From NCBI GenBank assembly GCA_037157565.1, contig JAZHRO010000036.1:21440501-21504500 (forward strand): 64,000 nucleotides of DNA, in the 5' to 3' direction. A model generated the notes under the pieces. The model was not told the origin of the DNA. It did no database searches and saw only the letters and a program-made list of their open reading frames with translations. The DNA comes from Thalassia testudinum. Lineage: Eukaryota; Streptophyta; Magnoliopsida; Alismatales; Hydrocharitaceae. This document shows positions 47,205 to 58,023 of the stretch, piece by piece. The position numbers were made by a program, and so were the translations under genes. Every line of letters starts with the position of its first letter. Position 1 is the stretch's first letter.

Positions 47205-49641
47205 AGTAATCCACTAGGGTTTACGCCTAGCTGAAGGCGTAAAACTTAACATCCACCCATACACACTTTATATATAGTTGTTTCCTGCCTTCCACACTTT
47301 TCTCTACCTATACACTTGAGCCTGTACTTGATTGTCAGCTCTTTATTTGTCTTACCCTTCGCTTAATCTGACTAACCACTCTGACATAGGTTAGAATAGA
47401 AATCGTCCACACAGAGATCTTTGATCTCCTTCTATCCGACTCCTTTCGTCACCATACACTAAGTGAAGTGTAAATATTTTTCCACCCTTCTCACAATGAC
47501 ATTCTAATATTTTAGCTTGGGGGGCTGTGAAGTGAAAATTTTACTTTAAGTGTATTGGTAGATAAAAGTAAAAATTTAAAAATAAAAAAAAATAAATTAT
47601 ATACCTATGAATGTATATATATATAACAACAAAAATAAAAAAATATAAAAGTTAAAAATACACTAAAAATTTTTAAATTTTTGAAAATTTCATAAAAATA
47701 TAAAATTTTATAAAAATAAAAATATACAAATATAAAAATTAAAAAATACATTAAACTATAAAAAATAATAGTAGGGGTATAATTTTTCTTAAGAAAAAGT
47801 GGAAGACACAAAAACATACATAGTTATATTAGTAATCAAAAGCTTAATTTTTCTTTTAGCTCAAAAATAAAAAATATAAATATTTTGCAAATAGTATTTA
47901 TAAGAGCATTGAATCTTTACTTGGACTTTTACTTAAATACCCTTTTCAAAACACGTATTTATTTTGCAAAATTTTGAATGGGTTTCTTTTGAGTTAGAAT
48001 CTGAAACCGTAAGGATCTATTTTTCTATTCTTAACCCTGAAACAAAGTAACTAAGATGTATTAAGTTTTTAAGACTTAAATTTTGGAATTAAATTGTAAC
48101 TTTCTTGGTCAATTAGACTAAGTTTAATCCTTTTGCTTTTTGAACACATGTTTTTACCACCAAGTTGAGTGAAATGGCTAGATATCTAGAGTTAATTAAG
48201 TAAAGAGTTGGTAGAATTCTTAGTCATAAGGTCTATCAGGTTATAGGTAGCTTAATCAACCAAGAACATTTAGCTATACTTAGCGAGTTGCGTCTTGACA
48301 GATCCTACAAGAGGATACTAATGGTTTAAGGGACCTGAGAGTGAATGCCTTTGCTGTCCAAGCTCTGGTTTGAGAGCTAAGTAACCTAAACATCAAAAAT
48401 TCACACACATAGAGTTGTCTTGTTGGCATCTGAGACCGTGAAGGCACGGAGGTTAAGAGATCGATTCTGAATCCTCTTTAGTCCAAAGATTTCCGTAGGG
48501 TGGCTCTTGAAAGGGTGAAGGATGTGCCACTCAACTTGAAAAAGGATATGGAGTATTATATTAGTAAGAAAAATGTGGAGGATAAAAATAAAGAAAAAAA
48601 AAGAGAGAAAAAGAATAAATAATACACCCTGCAGTTAAGCATCTTGCTACAAATGGGTGCTTACGCAATTTTATCTGCCAAATAAAGCATCTCGATACGA
48701 ATGGATGCTACCCTTTTCCTCCATCAAATAAAAGAAACACCTAGCTACATATGGGTGTTTTATCCTATAGAAAAGAGTTGAAAAAATATGGAGATAAAAA
48801 TTTGGAATAAGAGTCTTAGTGGTCCACCAAGGAGATATACACAAAAAGTATTGACCTCGGGATAGAAAAGTAGTGAGGAGAAAGCAACCAAATCTGAGTA
48901 AGGCCAAGCCAAAGGCTTAAATTGGAATAACTTGTATTGGAAACTGATGTCTTAAGATCTGGATTTTTGCAACATTGGATGCCTTTAGGAAAATTCTACT
49001 TGCAAGCATGGATGCTTTAAAATCATAGCTACTGAACCTTTGCATTGGGCAATGAAGCCTAAGAAATCGGGTTTTGAGGACTAGCAGATGAGGCCTAAAG
49101 GAGATAGATTGACAAAACCCTAGGTCAACAAGACTATCGTTGGTGCTGTGGGCTGGCTGGTTAGGGCTTTTACCATCTCTAACTTTCGTTAATAAATGAT
49201 ATCTAGTTAATTTGCAAAAGCTCAGGTTGATAAAAATCAGATTTCACAAACATAAGGATTAACTTAAGTTTGTTGAATTTTTGTGTTAAAACTTAAATTC
49301 CAATCTTGGAGTTTTATTTTCTTAAAACATCTTGATCTCTTAGTTTCTAGGGTTGAGAATAAATACAAAGAATAAGCAAGTTTTTTGATTTCTAATCTTA
49401 AGGAAATTCCCGTCAAAGATTCTATTTTTAACAAGTACATATTTTGAGAATTGTTTAAGTTTTTGAGTCTAAAGTAAAGAGATTCCCACAAATGCTCTAC
49501 GTATTTATGGATATTTACTTAAAACATAAAAATATAAAAATTTGAATATTAAAAAAAATTCTAACTGAAGCATTCCTCTATTTAGAGTTATTTATAATCA
49601 TTTAAACACCCTGGTGATTAAATCATCATATTTCTTATTTA
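47205..49641 (+). other. E3 3' non-coding region
   Basis: About 2.4 kb, very A/T-rich at 47560-47900. No envelope-like gene; small frames there are low complexity. Landmarks are TTTAGCTTGGGGGGCTGTG (about 47510), the triple hairpin array at 48637-48760, and GGAGATATACAC (48830) shared with E4. Confidence 0.7.
48637..48760 (+). repeat. Three-unit ~49-bp hairpin array in E3 3' region
   Basis: Stems are AAGCATC/GGTGCTT (48637-48662), AGCATC/GATGCT (48686-48709) and AAACACC/GGTGTTT (48735-48760). Loops follow TNGNTACNNATG. Units are spaced 48-50 bases apart. Stem bases change in a paired way between units. Confidence 0.75.
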
Positions 49642-49678
49642 TTTTGCTAGGGACTAGCAAAACTTTGGCTTGGGGGTA
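49642..49678 (+). promoter_or_regulatory. E3 pre-PPT stem-loop and polypurine tract
   Basis: TTTTGCTAG (49642-49650), loop GGA, CTAGCAAAA (49654-49662): a perfect 9-bp stem. Sixteen bases ending CTTGGGGGTA follow to the LTR. Confidence 0.82.
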
Positions 49679-52600
49679 TGATGAGAGACTCATCATGGCT
49701 CTTAAATACCCCTAGTTAACTAATTTCCCTAGTTAATTGTTAGGAATATGTCTATTTAGGGTTTAATTATGATATAAGGGACAATATATTAAAGGACCAT
49801 AAAATAAGTTATTAATACTAAATTAAATGTCAATTAATGTTATTAATAATTTAAATAATAATTTGGACTCGAATTATAAATATTTAGCTACCTAATTAAT
49901 ATTTAATTTAACATTATAAATATTGAGCACTAAGTATGTAATAACTTAACTTAATCAATTAAATAACTAAAGCTAAAAAGGTCAAAAACTTAAATTCAAG
50001 GTATATATATAATATTTATCTAATTTATAATCATATATAAAATGTTGAAAAGGAATTAAATTAAAATAAGCCTTGAAAACCTTAGTTTACGTTTTAGTCC
50101 TTAGGTTTCTATTTCCATTGAGTCCTTTTATTTAGTTTAGGTCCTTATAAATTCTTGCATTTACGTCCCTGTGTGAATGGTCGTCTTCTTCCTCTTCTTC
50201 TTCCTTGCATTGGACGACTGAGAGCATCCTGTTACTATACCTCTCGATCACCACCCACCCCTCGCCTGAACTCCTTCGCCAATTCTCCAGAGCTTCCACT
50301 CACCTTCCTCTTCGCATCCGACAGACCAGATGAAGCTCTAATCCTATTAGGTCTAGGAGTTAAGCTTACCAGCGTCGGAGATGATGTTGGTGGTTACCTT
50401 GCACCTAGACTCTTTCCCATCCAGATACATCCCCTCTACCTTCACCATCACCTATAAATAGCTATCCATCCCTCTGATTTGAGTGTTTAGCTCCCTACCT
50501 TCTTCTCCCAACTGTAGCTAACAAATAGGCTATTCCCTCCTACTCCGGCAACCTATCGTCACTTCCACACACTTTCTCCAATCACTTCCACCATCAGCCG
50601 AGCTTCACCGTCCTCCGCCGTGCTTCTGGACAAAGCGACGACACTGGACTTCTACCCCTACCCCTCTGTCTCCTCCTCCATTACTACCGCCAACGGAAAT
50701 CTTTTGTCCCCTTCATCTAGGTAACAATAGGTTAGCATAGTTAATTAGGTAGGTAGTTAATTGTAATGTTATATTTTCTACATCTTTATTAGCTCCAGCG
50801 AGCTCCTTGAGCTCATCTGGAGTGTTCTTTTGTCTTTTTAATTCACTGAGCACCTACCTTTTCATCTCACGATTCCATTTCTTATCTTTTCATTTACTTT
50901 TTTTAGCTTATGCGCATAATTCACCTCCATCTTCACCAGCGACTTCTGATGTCCATGGCGGAGGTCAGCGGCGTAATTCACTCTCAATTGGGGCCCTCTT
51001 TCGCTTTTACATCACATAAGGGCTCCGTTCCACATCTTGATTAGCTTAAATTAAAATGCCCAAATCACCTCAACCTCCTGAGGTCGTTGTCAATGGTGGC
51101 TCAGGAGGAGTTATTTCTCTTAATTAATCATGTTTTCACCATCGATGCATGGCACTGAAGTGTTCCCCTCACTCAATTTAGAGGGAGATCAGCTCATGAG
51201 TTCTGTCAAACTCAAAGCTCAGGTTTCACGGAGTTCATGGGGAACTCAGTGTTAGCTTCATCAATTGAAGTTTATGTTGTTCTTGTGAGGTTCCTTGTAA
51301 CCTCAGGAGCTCGTTGAGACCTTTCTTGGTCTGTTCTTTGGTGTTTTGGACTCCAATACCCTTTTCAGAGTTTACCAGAGCTTCGATAAGCTCCGATGAC
51401 CCCATTCTTAGCTTCAGATATTAGAACTTCTTGAGAAGCTCCAGATTGCTTCTTCTTGACCTAAGGATTAAATTCTAGGAGTCAGAATTGTGTTTTAATG
51501 AACTAAGCTCCATACTGAGCTTTGTCTTGTCCAACTCCAGCGAAGTTGGAGATGTAATTTTGTTAGGGTTTAAACTTCCTGTTTAGGTCTAGAAGCATGT
51601 GTAGAACCTAAAGAATCCATTCATGATCTTTATTTGATCTGAGAACCTCTAGGATTCTCAATCGAATAACCCTACTTTTCATCTTAGGCGGCGATGCATG
51701 AGGGTGTCTCTAGAGTTGTTAAAACTTGATTTTGTGGTGTGCATCAGATTCTTGTGGCTAAATTAAGTCGGAATAGTGTTATAAATTGAATCTATGAGCC
51801 TCGATGTTAAAATTCAAACTTTGAGCTCACAGGTCAACTTGAGTTGAATTTGAAGTGTTTAAGACTTGATTCAGTGATTTAATGAGCAAAAGGAGTTCTT
51901 GGATTTATTTAGAGTCAATTAGAGTGATTTAAACATGTTTTATTGAGGTTTACTCAAGATTTTATTCACTGTGTTGTTCGGGTTCAAACTAAAACCCAAC
52001 TTCGTACTTTGACATTCTGATGAGTTTCAAGCCTAAATCCTATCTAGATCTCTTGTTTAGGACCTCTAAAATTGGTTTAGACCCCTTGTTGAGGTTGTTC
52101 TCTCTCCATCGGATGAATTCGAGGTCAAATCAGAGCTTTGAAGCTTCTAGGTCGAAGCTTTCAAGCTTCTACTTCTTTTTGAGCCTTCCAGACCTTCCTT
52201 TTCCCTTTAAACAATGTGGAATACCTTACTGAAGGTATTCAGATCCTCAGTTGAGAGGAATTCTCTCTCTGCAGGTCGAAAGACCTAGAACCCTTCACTA
52301 CATGCACATTTCAGTATGGCAAAGTAGCCATGTTCGACCCTAAAATTAGTGGATCTAAATCAATCCAAACACCAAATTAGTGTTACAATTAGGTAGAGCT
52401 CATCTACAGCTCTTGGTCGAGCCTTTGCTGGATTGATTTGGCCCAGCCAATCAGTTGGAATCTTCATATGAAGTTTGGCCTGGAGCTGCTACAGATAGTC
52501 GTACCTTGGGGAGATGTGGAGCAGTGCCTTAGTATATATTATTTTTGTGCACCCAATGCTTCAGTCGACATCGCTGGGCACACAAAGCAATCATGTTCTC

Positions 52601-53481
52601 TAAGATGTGTGGGCACGTGCATGTGCGCATGCTTGTGCGGGTGTGTGTGTGTAGGCATATGCCTCAGTGTGCATGGGCCCGGGAGTGGGTATGGCTGTGG
52701 ATGTGGGCCTATGATTGGGCAGAGACTATGCATGAGATATAAAGTATGAAAAACCCACCTAATAAATGAACTAGGCCTGGTTGAGTAGGGTCTGGTCCCG
52801 CCCCCTTGTGGGTGCTGTGTATCCTCGAAAGGTTGGGTCGCCCATTAAATAAACATAATTTTGGATTAAAATAGCTTAATGGGGATTAAGTGTGCTAAAT
52901 TTGGTTAAGTGTGGACATAAGTAAGTTCATAGTAAAGAAGTAAAGAAGGGAAGAAGAGTTAGAGAACTTAAGAAGAGAAGAAAGAAAGAAGTGAAGGAAA
53001 AGACAAAATAACAAATAGAGCTCGAGAGAGATAGATTACAAAAGAGATAGCAAAAGAATAAGAGAAGAAAAGGAAATGAAAGAAGAAATTTGAGGAGCTT
53101 AAAGGCTGAAGCTACTGTATTGTATTTTTTTAAAATGTTGAAGTAAGGCTTGATATCTTTGTAAACATTTTATGGCTTATATTTTGTAATAAACAATGTT
53201 TGATTTGGATTTTAATGAAAAATCTTTCTTGTAAACTTCTTATTAGTGGAATATTGCTTGTTTACATTGTTAATCTTTTGTGCTATATTCATGTGCTTAA
53301 AATGTCTTGTAATTATATTCTTATTAATTAATCGATTGTTAATTATTCATTAGAAGTTAATGGTGAATTAGGATTCAATTATGCCTCCTAAAGAACGACC
53401 TGGACTCAACCAGTTAAAAAGAACTTTAAAGAAATCTAAAATGTTAGGTTAACTTGACCCTATACTACATTTCCGACATCA
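49679..53481 (+). repeat. E3 3' LTR (3.8 kb)
   Basis: The start is set by the PPT and by TG with the inverted repeat TGATGAG/CTCATCA. The end is placed at TTCCGACATCA (53481), because the U5-type phrase GAACGACCTGGACTCAACC lies ~90 bases before it, as in the other LTRs, and gag-like sequence of another family begins soon after. A TATA box is at 50453. The single copy in the window means the end cannot be confirmed by comparison. Frames inside (50155-50457, 52438-52749) are unsupported. Confidence 0.68.
50453..50460 (+). promoter_or_regulatory. TATA box of E3 3' LTR
   Basis: TATAAATA preceded by CACCATCACC, in a C/T-rich setting like the TATA boxes of the other LTRs. Confidence 0.5.
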
Positions 53482-55061
53482 AATCAAGTTAACCTAAGTT
53501 ACATTCTTGTGTAATTAATTAAGTCTAATTAACTTAATTAACTGTGTTGAGAATTAACCCACCAGGAGGAAACCATGGACCCATACTCTTTTACCTCACA
53601 CTTTTCTCCCTATACCAACCCTTCCCTTACCTCAACTACTTCAGGATGGGAGAACTCTCCTCAACACCCGACACTTTATTCCCTTGCCTACACCTCATAT
53701 TCCCAGGGTATAGCTAGGCCTACCTGGAATCCCACACGAATCGCTGGATATTAAGGATTTCTACAACCTCAAAAGACACTCTCTATGCAAAACCAGCACT
53801 TGATTGGCATGACCAACTATCTAGACCGATTTAGCCAAACTCATCTTTCCCCAGATCAGGGATATGCCTCAGAATCCCAATACCTAGAGTACCAATCCTA
53901 TCCTCGAAATCACTTTGCAAATTATCCCAATTCCACCGAAACAACTTCACCTTCTCATTGGGATAACCCTACAACACCAAACCAAGGATATGATTCTTAC
54001 CTTAGGTATTTAGATGATAGATATTCTGATTCAATTGAGGAAAGAAATCCTGGAAATTATTATCATTAGCCTGATCAAATCCCTAACCATGGCGGTGATC
54101 CTGAGATCACACAATTACTCTAGGTAGTCTAGGGGATGAGAGAAGCTAATAAAAGAAATACAGATAATTTGACAAACTAGCTCAATAGAATCTGAAAAGC
54201 ATAAGGTGATAAAACTGGTCCGAGTATGCCACAAGTTGGGGGTAAGCCACTCAAGGTTGAGGATCCAACCTTAAGTATGACATCTTATCCAATCCTAACC
54301 TCTACATGCACAAAGCTCACCCAGTAGCCCAGTAATTATACAGAACATATCCTTTTTGATATCCCAAAAGCTAACTTTGAGGAGGAAGGCTCACTTGAGG
54401 AATTATATCTTGATTTAGGCCCTGAATTGCAACCATTCTATTTTAAGGAGCCAATACATGGTGAGCTGGAGTATGAGTCTTTCATATTTAAAGACACACA
54501 ATTGGACTACATGGATGATTTGGGAAAATAAGAGCAAGATCAAGAGCATAGAAAGATTGGGGACAGTGACTCTCCTAGCAAAGCACGGTTAGATGGCTTT
54601 GATCTATTCTTGTGTGAGGATTACCATGATCAGATGTGCTTAAATGATTCGATATCTGGATTTGGCGATACTAATCATTATAAGATATCCCATGTAGAAG
54701 CCGAATCTGCTTTCACTTCTGTTTCAGCTAATTTGCACCCTTCTCTTCCCATCCACCAACAAAACAGGCAATCCCCTTATGAAAAGGATGTTCAGGAAAT
54801 TGTAGGATTACTGGGGATGACTTATGAGGATTTATCTGAAGAAGCAAAGAATTTAGCTGAATCATGGAATCCTGAGGAGTTTGATTTGACTGATGAGGAA
54901 CAAAAAAACAATCACTTAGAAGATGTAATTCAAGAGGACAATTGGGATCAAATTTAGAAGTCCATAGAACTAAAAGAATTCGAGATCTTGACTAATCTAG
55001 ATTCTAATCTTACTACCCCTCGGGTAGTGATTCTAAGGAATAATGAATTTCCACCCATTAC
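53482..55061 (+). mobile_element. E6: internal fragment of a second non-autonomous element, host of E3 and E7
   Basis: About 90 bases of leader-like sequence are followed by a coding region laid out like that of E4. It starts directly at the end of the E3 LTR and is cut at 55061 by the E7 LTR. Its own LTRs are not in the window. If E3 is inserted here, AATCA (53482-53486) should be repeated before the E3 5' LTR to the left of the window. Confidence 0.62.
53576..55061 (+). pseudogene. E6 coding region (gag-like, family not recognised)
   Basis: The start is the ATG at 53576 (MDPYSFTSHFSPY). The N-terminal part is rich in Tyr, Ser, Pro and Thr, with an open piece at 53785-54069 (YLEYQSYPRNHF, SYLRYLDDRYSD). 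A Gln/Asn/Arg helical stretch follows near 54105-54200 with stops in place of Gln codons. The last part is acidic: EEEGSLEELYLDLGPEL (54375), then an open 54610-54957 ending in Asp/Glu-rich sequence. The reading frame hardly shifts; most damage is TAG or TAA. Same plan as E4 but low identity by eye. No known domain recognised. Confidence 0.6.
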
Positions 55062-57032
55062 TGATAAACGCTAGTTTATCAACATTCTTATGCATTAAAA
55101 CAAATCTAGCTCTTAGGATTTTTCTCCACAAATGGGTTTTTAGGTTGCATTTATGCATTAATTAGGTTAGGCAAGCATTGCCTTTTTTATTGTGTTTTTT
55201 ATGATTTTTTGTGAGTGTTAGGGATAAATAGATTGTTAGATCCCTAGAACCCTAGCACTCAGGAAGAAAACTAGTGAAGGAGAAGCATAAACTAGCCGAA
55301 ACTCAGCTTGATCCAACTCATCATAGTTGGAATCCAACTCACTTGAACTAGGGTTAGCTCATCCTAGCTCCATTCAGCTCATCTCAACTGAATGGCAGCT
55401 CAAGAGAGCTGATCTTAGCTCACCTTAGCTCAAGTCAGCTCAGATCCTACTCAACTTAGCTAGGTCTAGCTCATCTCAACTCCCATCAGTTCACTGGGAG
55501 CTCTAGCTAGCTCAGCTGAGTTGACTGAAGTTCACCTCAGCTCAGACTAGCTACATCTAGCTGCACTCAACTCCACCCAGCTGAAGATGACTTCATCTTA
55601 GCTCAGGAAGCTCAAGTCTAGCTCTTGGGGACTCAGCTTAGCCCAACTTAGTTGAGCTAAGCTACCTTAGCTACCTCAACTAGCTAGCTCCTCCCCGAAA
55701 GCATCAGACTTAGCTCACCTCAACTCCTTTCAGCAGAAGCTAGCTTGCTTTAGCTTGGCTTAGCAGTTAGCAAAGAACTAGCAAGCTAAGCCAGCTAAGG
55801 TAGCTCCTTGTAGCTCTATTCAGCAGCTACCAGCTCCAATGCAACTCAAGATGACTACCTCCAGCTCCTCTCCCTCAAAACCCTAGCTCCAAATGCCTCC
55901 AACACTACTCCCTTCTAGCTAAGCTAGCTAAGCTAGCTTAGCCTAGCTAGTCCACCTCCATGGCACCAAAACCTACTACCCTACTACCCTACTAACCTAC
56001 TACCTAAGCTCCAGCAAAAAGACCACCTACTCCTACTTTATTTTGGTGCCAACTATCCCTTCCATCACCACCCTACATCCACCATCAAAACCCATCTCCG
56101 CACTCGATTTTTTCCCTCCAAAATCAATACCTTCTAGAAGGTATTTTTGGAGGGAAAACCATGGCACCTCTTCATTTCCCTCCAAAAATATCCAAGCACC
56201 GCTTCATTTCCCTAAAAAAAGAACACCATAACCACCCCCCTTCCCATTCTAAAAATACCCTACCCTACCACCACATAATTCTGATCTTCCATTAGTGTAA
56301 ATTCTACGTTATACCCACCTAAACCTATGACCAAGGAAGGAGAAGAAAGGAAGAAGATTAAGGGCGCATCCTACCCGCCCCCTTGGTGCCTTCTTCCCCT
56401 TCTCTCTTCTCCCTTAAGCCACGCCAAGGAGGAGAACTTTCATCAATTGGAGGATGGCCAGGCAATGGAGGAGGAAGGGTGGTGCACGCCCACCCTTAGA
56501 GAGCAAGTGCATGCCCTCTTTGTGGGCTTGCCTTGGAGGACATCATCTTGGAGGAGCCTTTCAAGGAAGGAGAAGAAGGAATTTCTTTTCAAGTCAAGGA
56601 GCTACTAGGCTTGGAGCAAGAAGCCCCTCTTCTTCACCATTTCTATCTAGAGGATTTGTGTTTTTATTTTCTTGCATTTTCAAGTAGAGTAGAAGCATTC
56701 CTCTATGTGTTTTGTGTAGAAGAAGTTTCTATCAATTCAAGTTGCCTTCATTTCAATTCTTGTCGCATTTATTTATTTTTATCATGATCTGGCACTTTTT
56801 TACCCCCTCTCCCTAATTACTCTAGGCCTCCACATGCCTAGAGTGAGCTTAGGGAGAGGCTTGTCTTGTCACCTTAGTAATAGCTTTGTGAATTAGGTGT
56901 AGATCACTTTTCTCGCCAACAATTTTACGAGTGGCCATTGTTTCAAAACCATAAAAAGTACATATTTGAAAATACCAATAAGAAAGGTGATTTCAATTTT
57001 GAAGCAAGAGATTTGATTTCACAAAAAGTTGC
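55062..57032 (+). repeat. E7: LTR of the E1 family, 3' end cut by E8
   Basis: It begins TGATAAAC, loop GCTA, GTTTATCA: an 8-bp stem. It has the AGCTC array (about 55290-55960) and a GGAGGAG-type segment (about 56450-56560). U5 runs to ~57032 and breaks off where the minus-strand E8 LTR begins. No PPT precedes it, so it is a 5' LTR or solo LTR. The TATA box of E1 is replaced by CTACCACCAC. It is more diverged from the E1 LTRs than they are from each other. Confidence 0.8.
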
Positions 57033-58023
57033 TGATGGGGGCATGTTTCGCGAATTAAAATACGGGTTTGGAGGACCCACCGTCATAACTTGCAAAATGC
57101 ATCTATCAGATAAAATTTATAACCAAAACTTGAAAAGTATGTCCTGGGTCGAACACGTGGAGGTGAATGTTTGGTTTTGAAAAATCCGCAGTTCACTTTT
57201 ATTTATTTTTGGTTGTTTTTATCTTTTCTAAATTTTTTTCCATTTTTAGAAACCACGAGATCTGGTCCATGAATTTTAGCTAATCTTCTTGCAAAAATTT
57301 AAGAGAGAGAGGGAGAAAGAGAGAGAGAGAGAGAAACAATCATCTCTTCATGAAGAATTGTTAGTTACAACTATGAAAGTGGAAAATCTACACTACGAAA
57401 GTGAAAGAAAGATATAAAGTGGTGAGAGAAATCCCCCTCGACGGTTGCTTGGAAAACGGCTCGCTCTGACGTTGCTTGGAGGAAGGTAGTGAGGAGCGGG
57501 ATGAATGGGGATGGAGCCAGAGGACAAAGGATGGGGCAGGACGATGTCGTGGCGAGGATCTTCTTCCCGAAGGGTGGTGAGAGGACGGCCACGGGATGCT
57601 CCACGAAGGGGGATGAGAGGTGGGAGAATGTTTGGTTCTACTCTAGAGGAGCATCCCGGGCTTAGAACAAGCTCTTTATAGAGCCTTGGAGGGGGTGAGA
57701 GGAAGAAAGGAAGTGATGGTTTGGAATGGTGGTGGGTAGGCCCTTTCATAGCGGAGGAGGAAGAACAAATTCTCATCTAGGTCATTACTAACGTCTGTAA
57801 ATGTGGCTACAGATCCCTATGGCTGTCGCTGAAGATCCGCCCTTCAATTCCTCTTGCTGGCACACGTAGACCATTAGTGACAGCTGCAAGTGACACTAAA
57901 TGCTCGCATCGCTAAAGGTCTGGCCGTTGCTCATGCTCCATTGGCGCACGCATCGTGCATTTCGTATCGCGTGCATGCTCGCGTGCTAGTGCCATGTTGT
58001 GCTACCTCGCGTGCTGCGCTGTG
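57033..58023 (-). repeat. E8 3' LTR, distal part (TATA region to end)
   Basis: On the minus strand it holds TATAAAG (57674-57680), U5 with the phrase TTCGACCCAGGACATAC, and the end GCCCCCATCA at 57033. A TTAGTG/CACTAA stem lies at 57874-57899. A GA-rich run is at 57302-57337 on the plus strand. Small frames here (57371-57776) are not supported. Confidence 0.8.

Larger units (their letters stand above)
1..53481 (+). mobile_element. E3: Athila-like Ty3/Gypsy retrotransposon, 5' end outside window, interrupted by four insertions
   Basis: The pieces of this element are 1-1063, 19767-20065, 33534-35928, 43355-43785 and 46403-53481. Read in that order they give the end of gag, protease, RT, RNase H, integrase, a 3' non-coding region, a polypurine tract and a 3' LTR. 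Coding sense resumes across each break: gag text reaches the left side of E2 and the words FLKELCTPKR follow on its right. The 5' LTR, PBS and start of gag lie to the left of the window. No chromodomain follows the integrase and only one RNase H is present, which fits the Athila clade (established knowledge). Stops and frameshifts are frequent, so this copy is dead. Confidence 0.85.

Noticed and set aside
48637..48760. CRISPR-like repeat array
   Set aside because: Only three degenerate units of ~49 bases with similar, not unique, spacers, in plant retrotransposon DNA. Hairpin repeats explain it.
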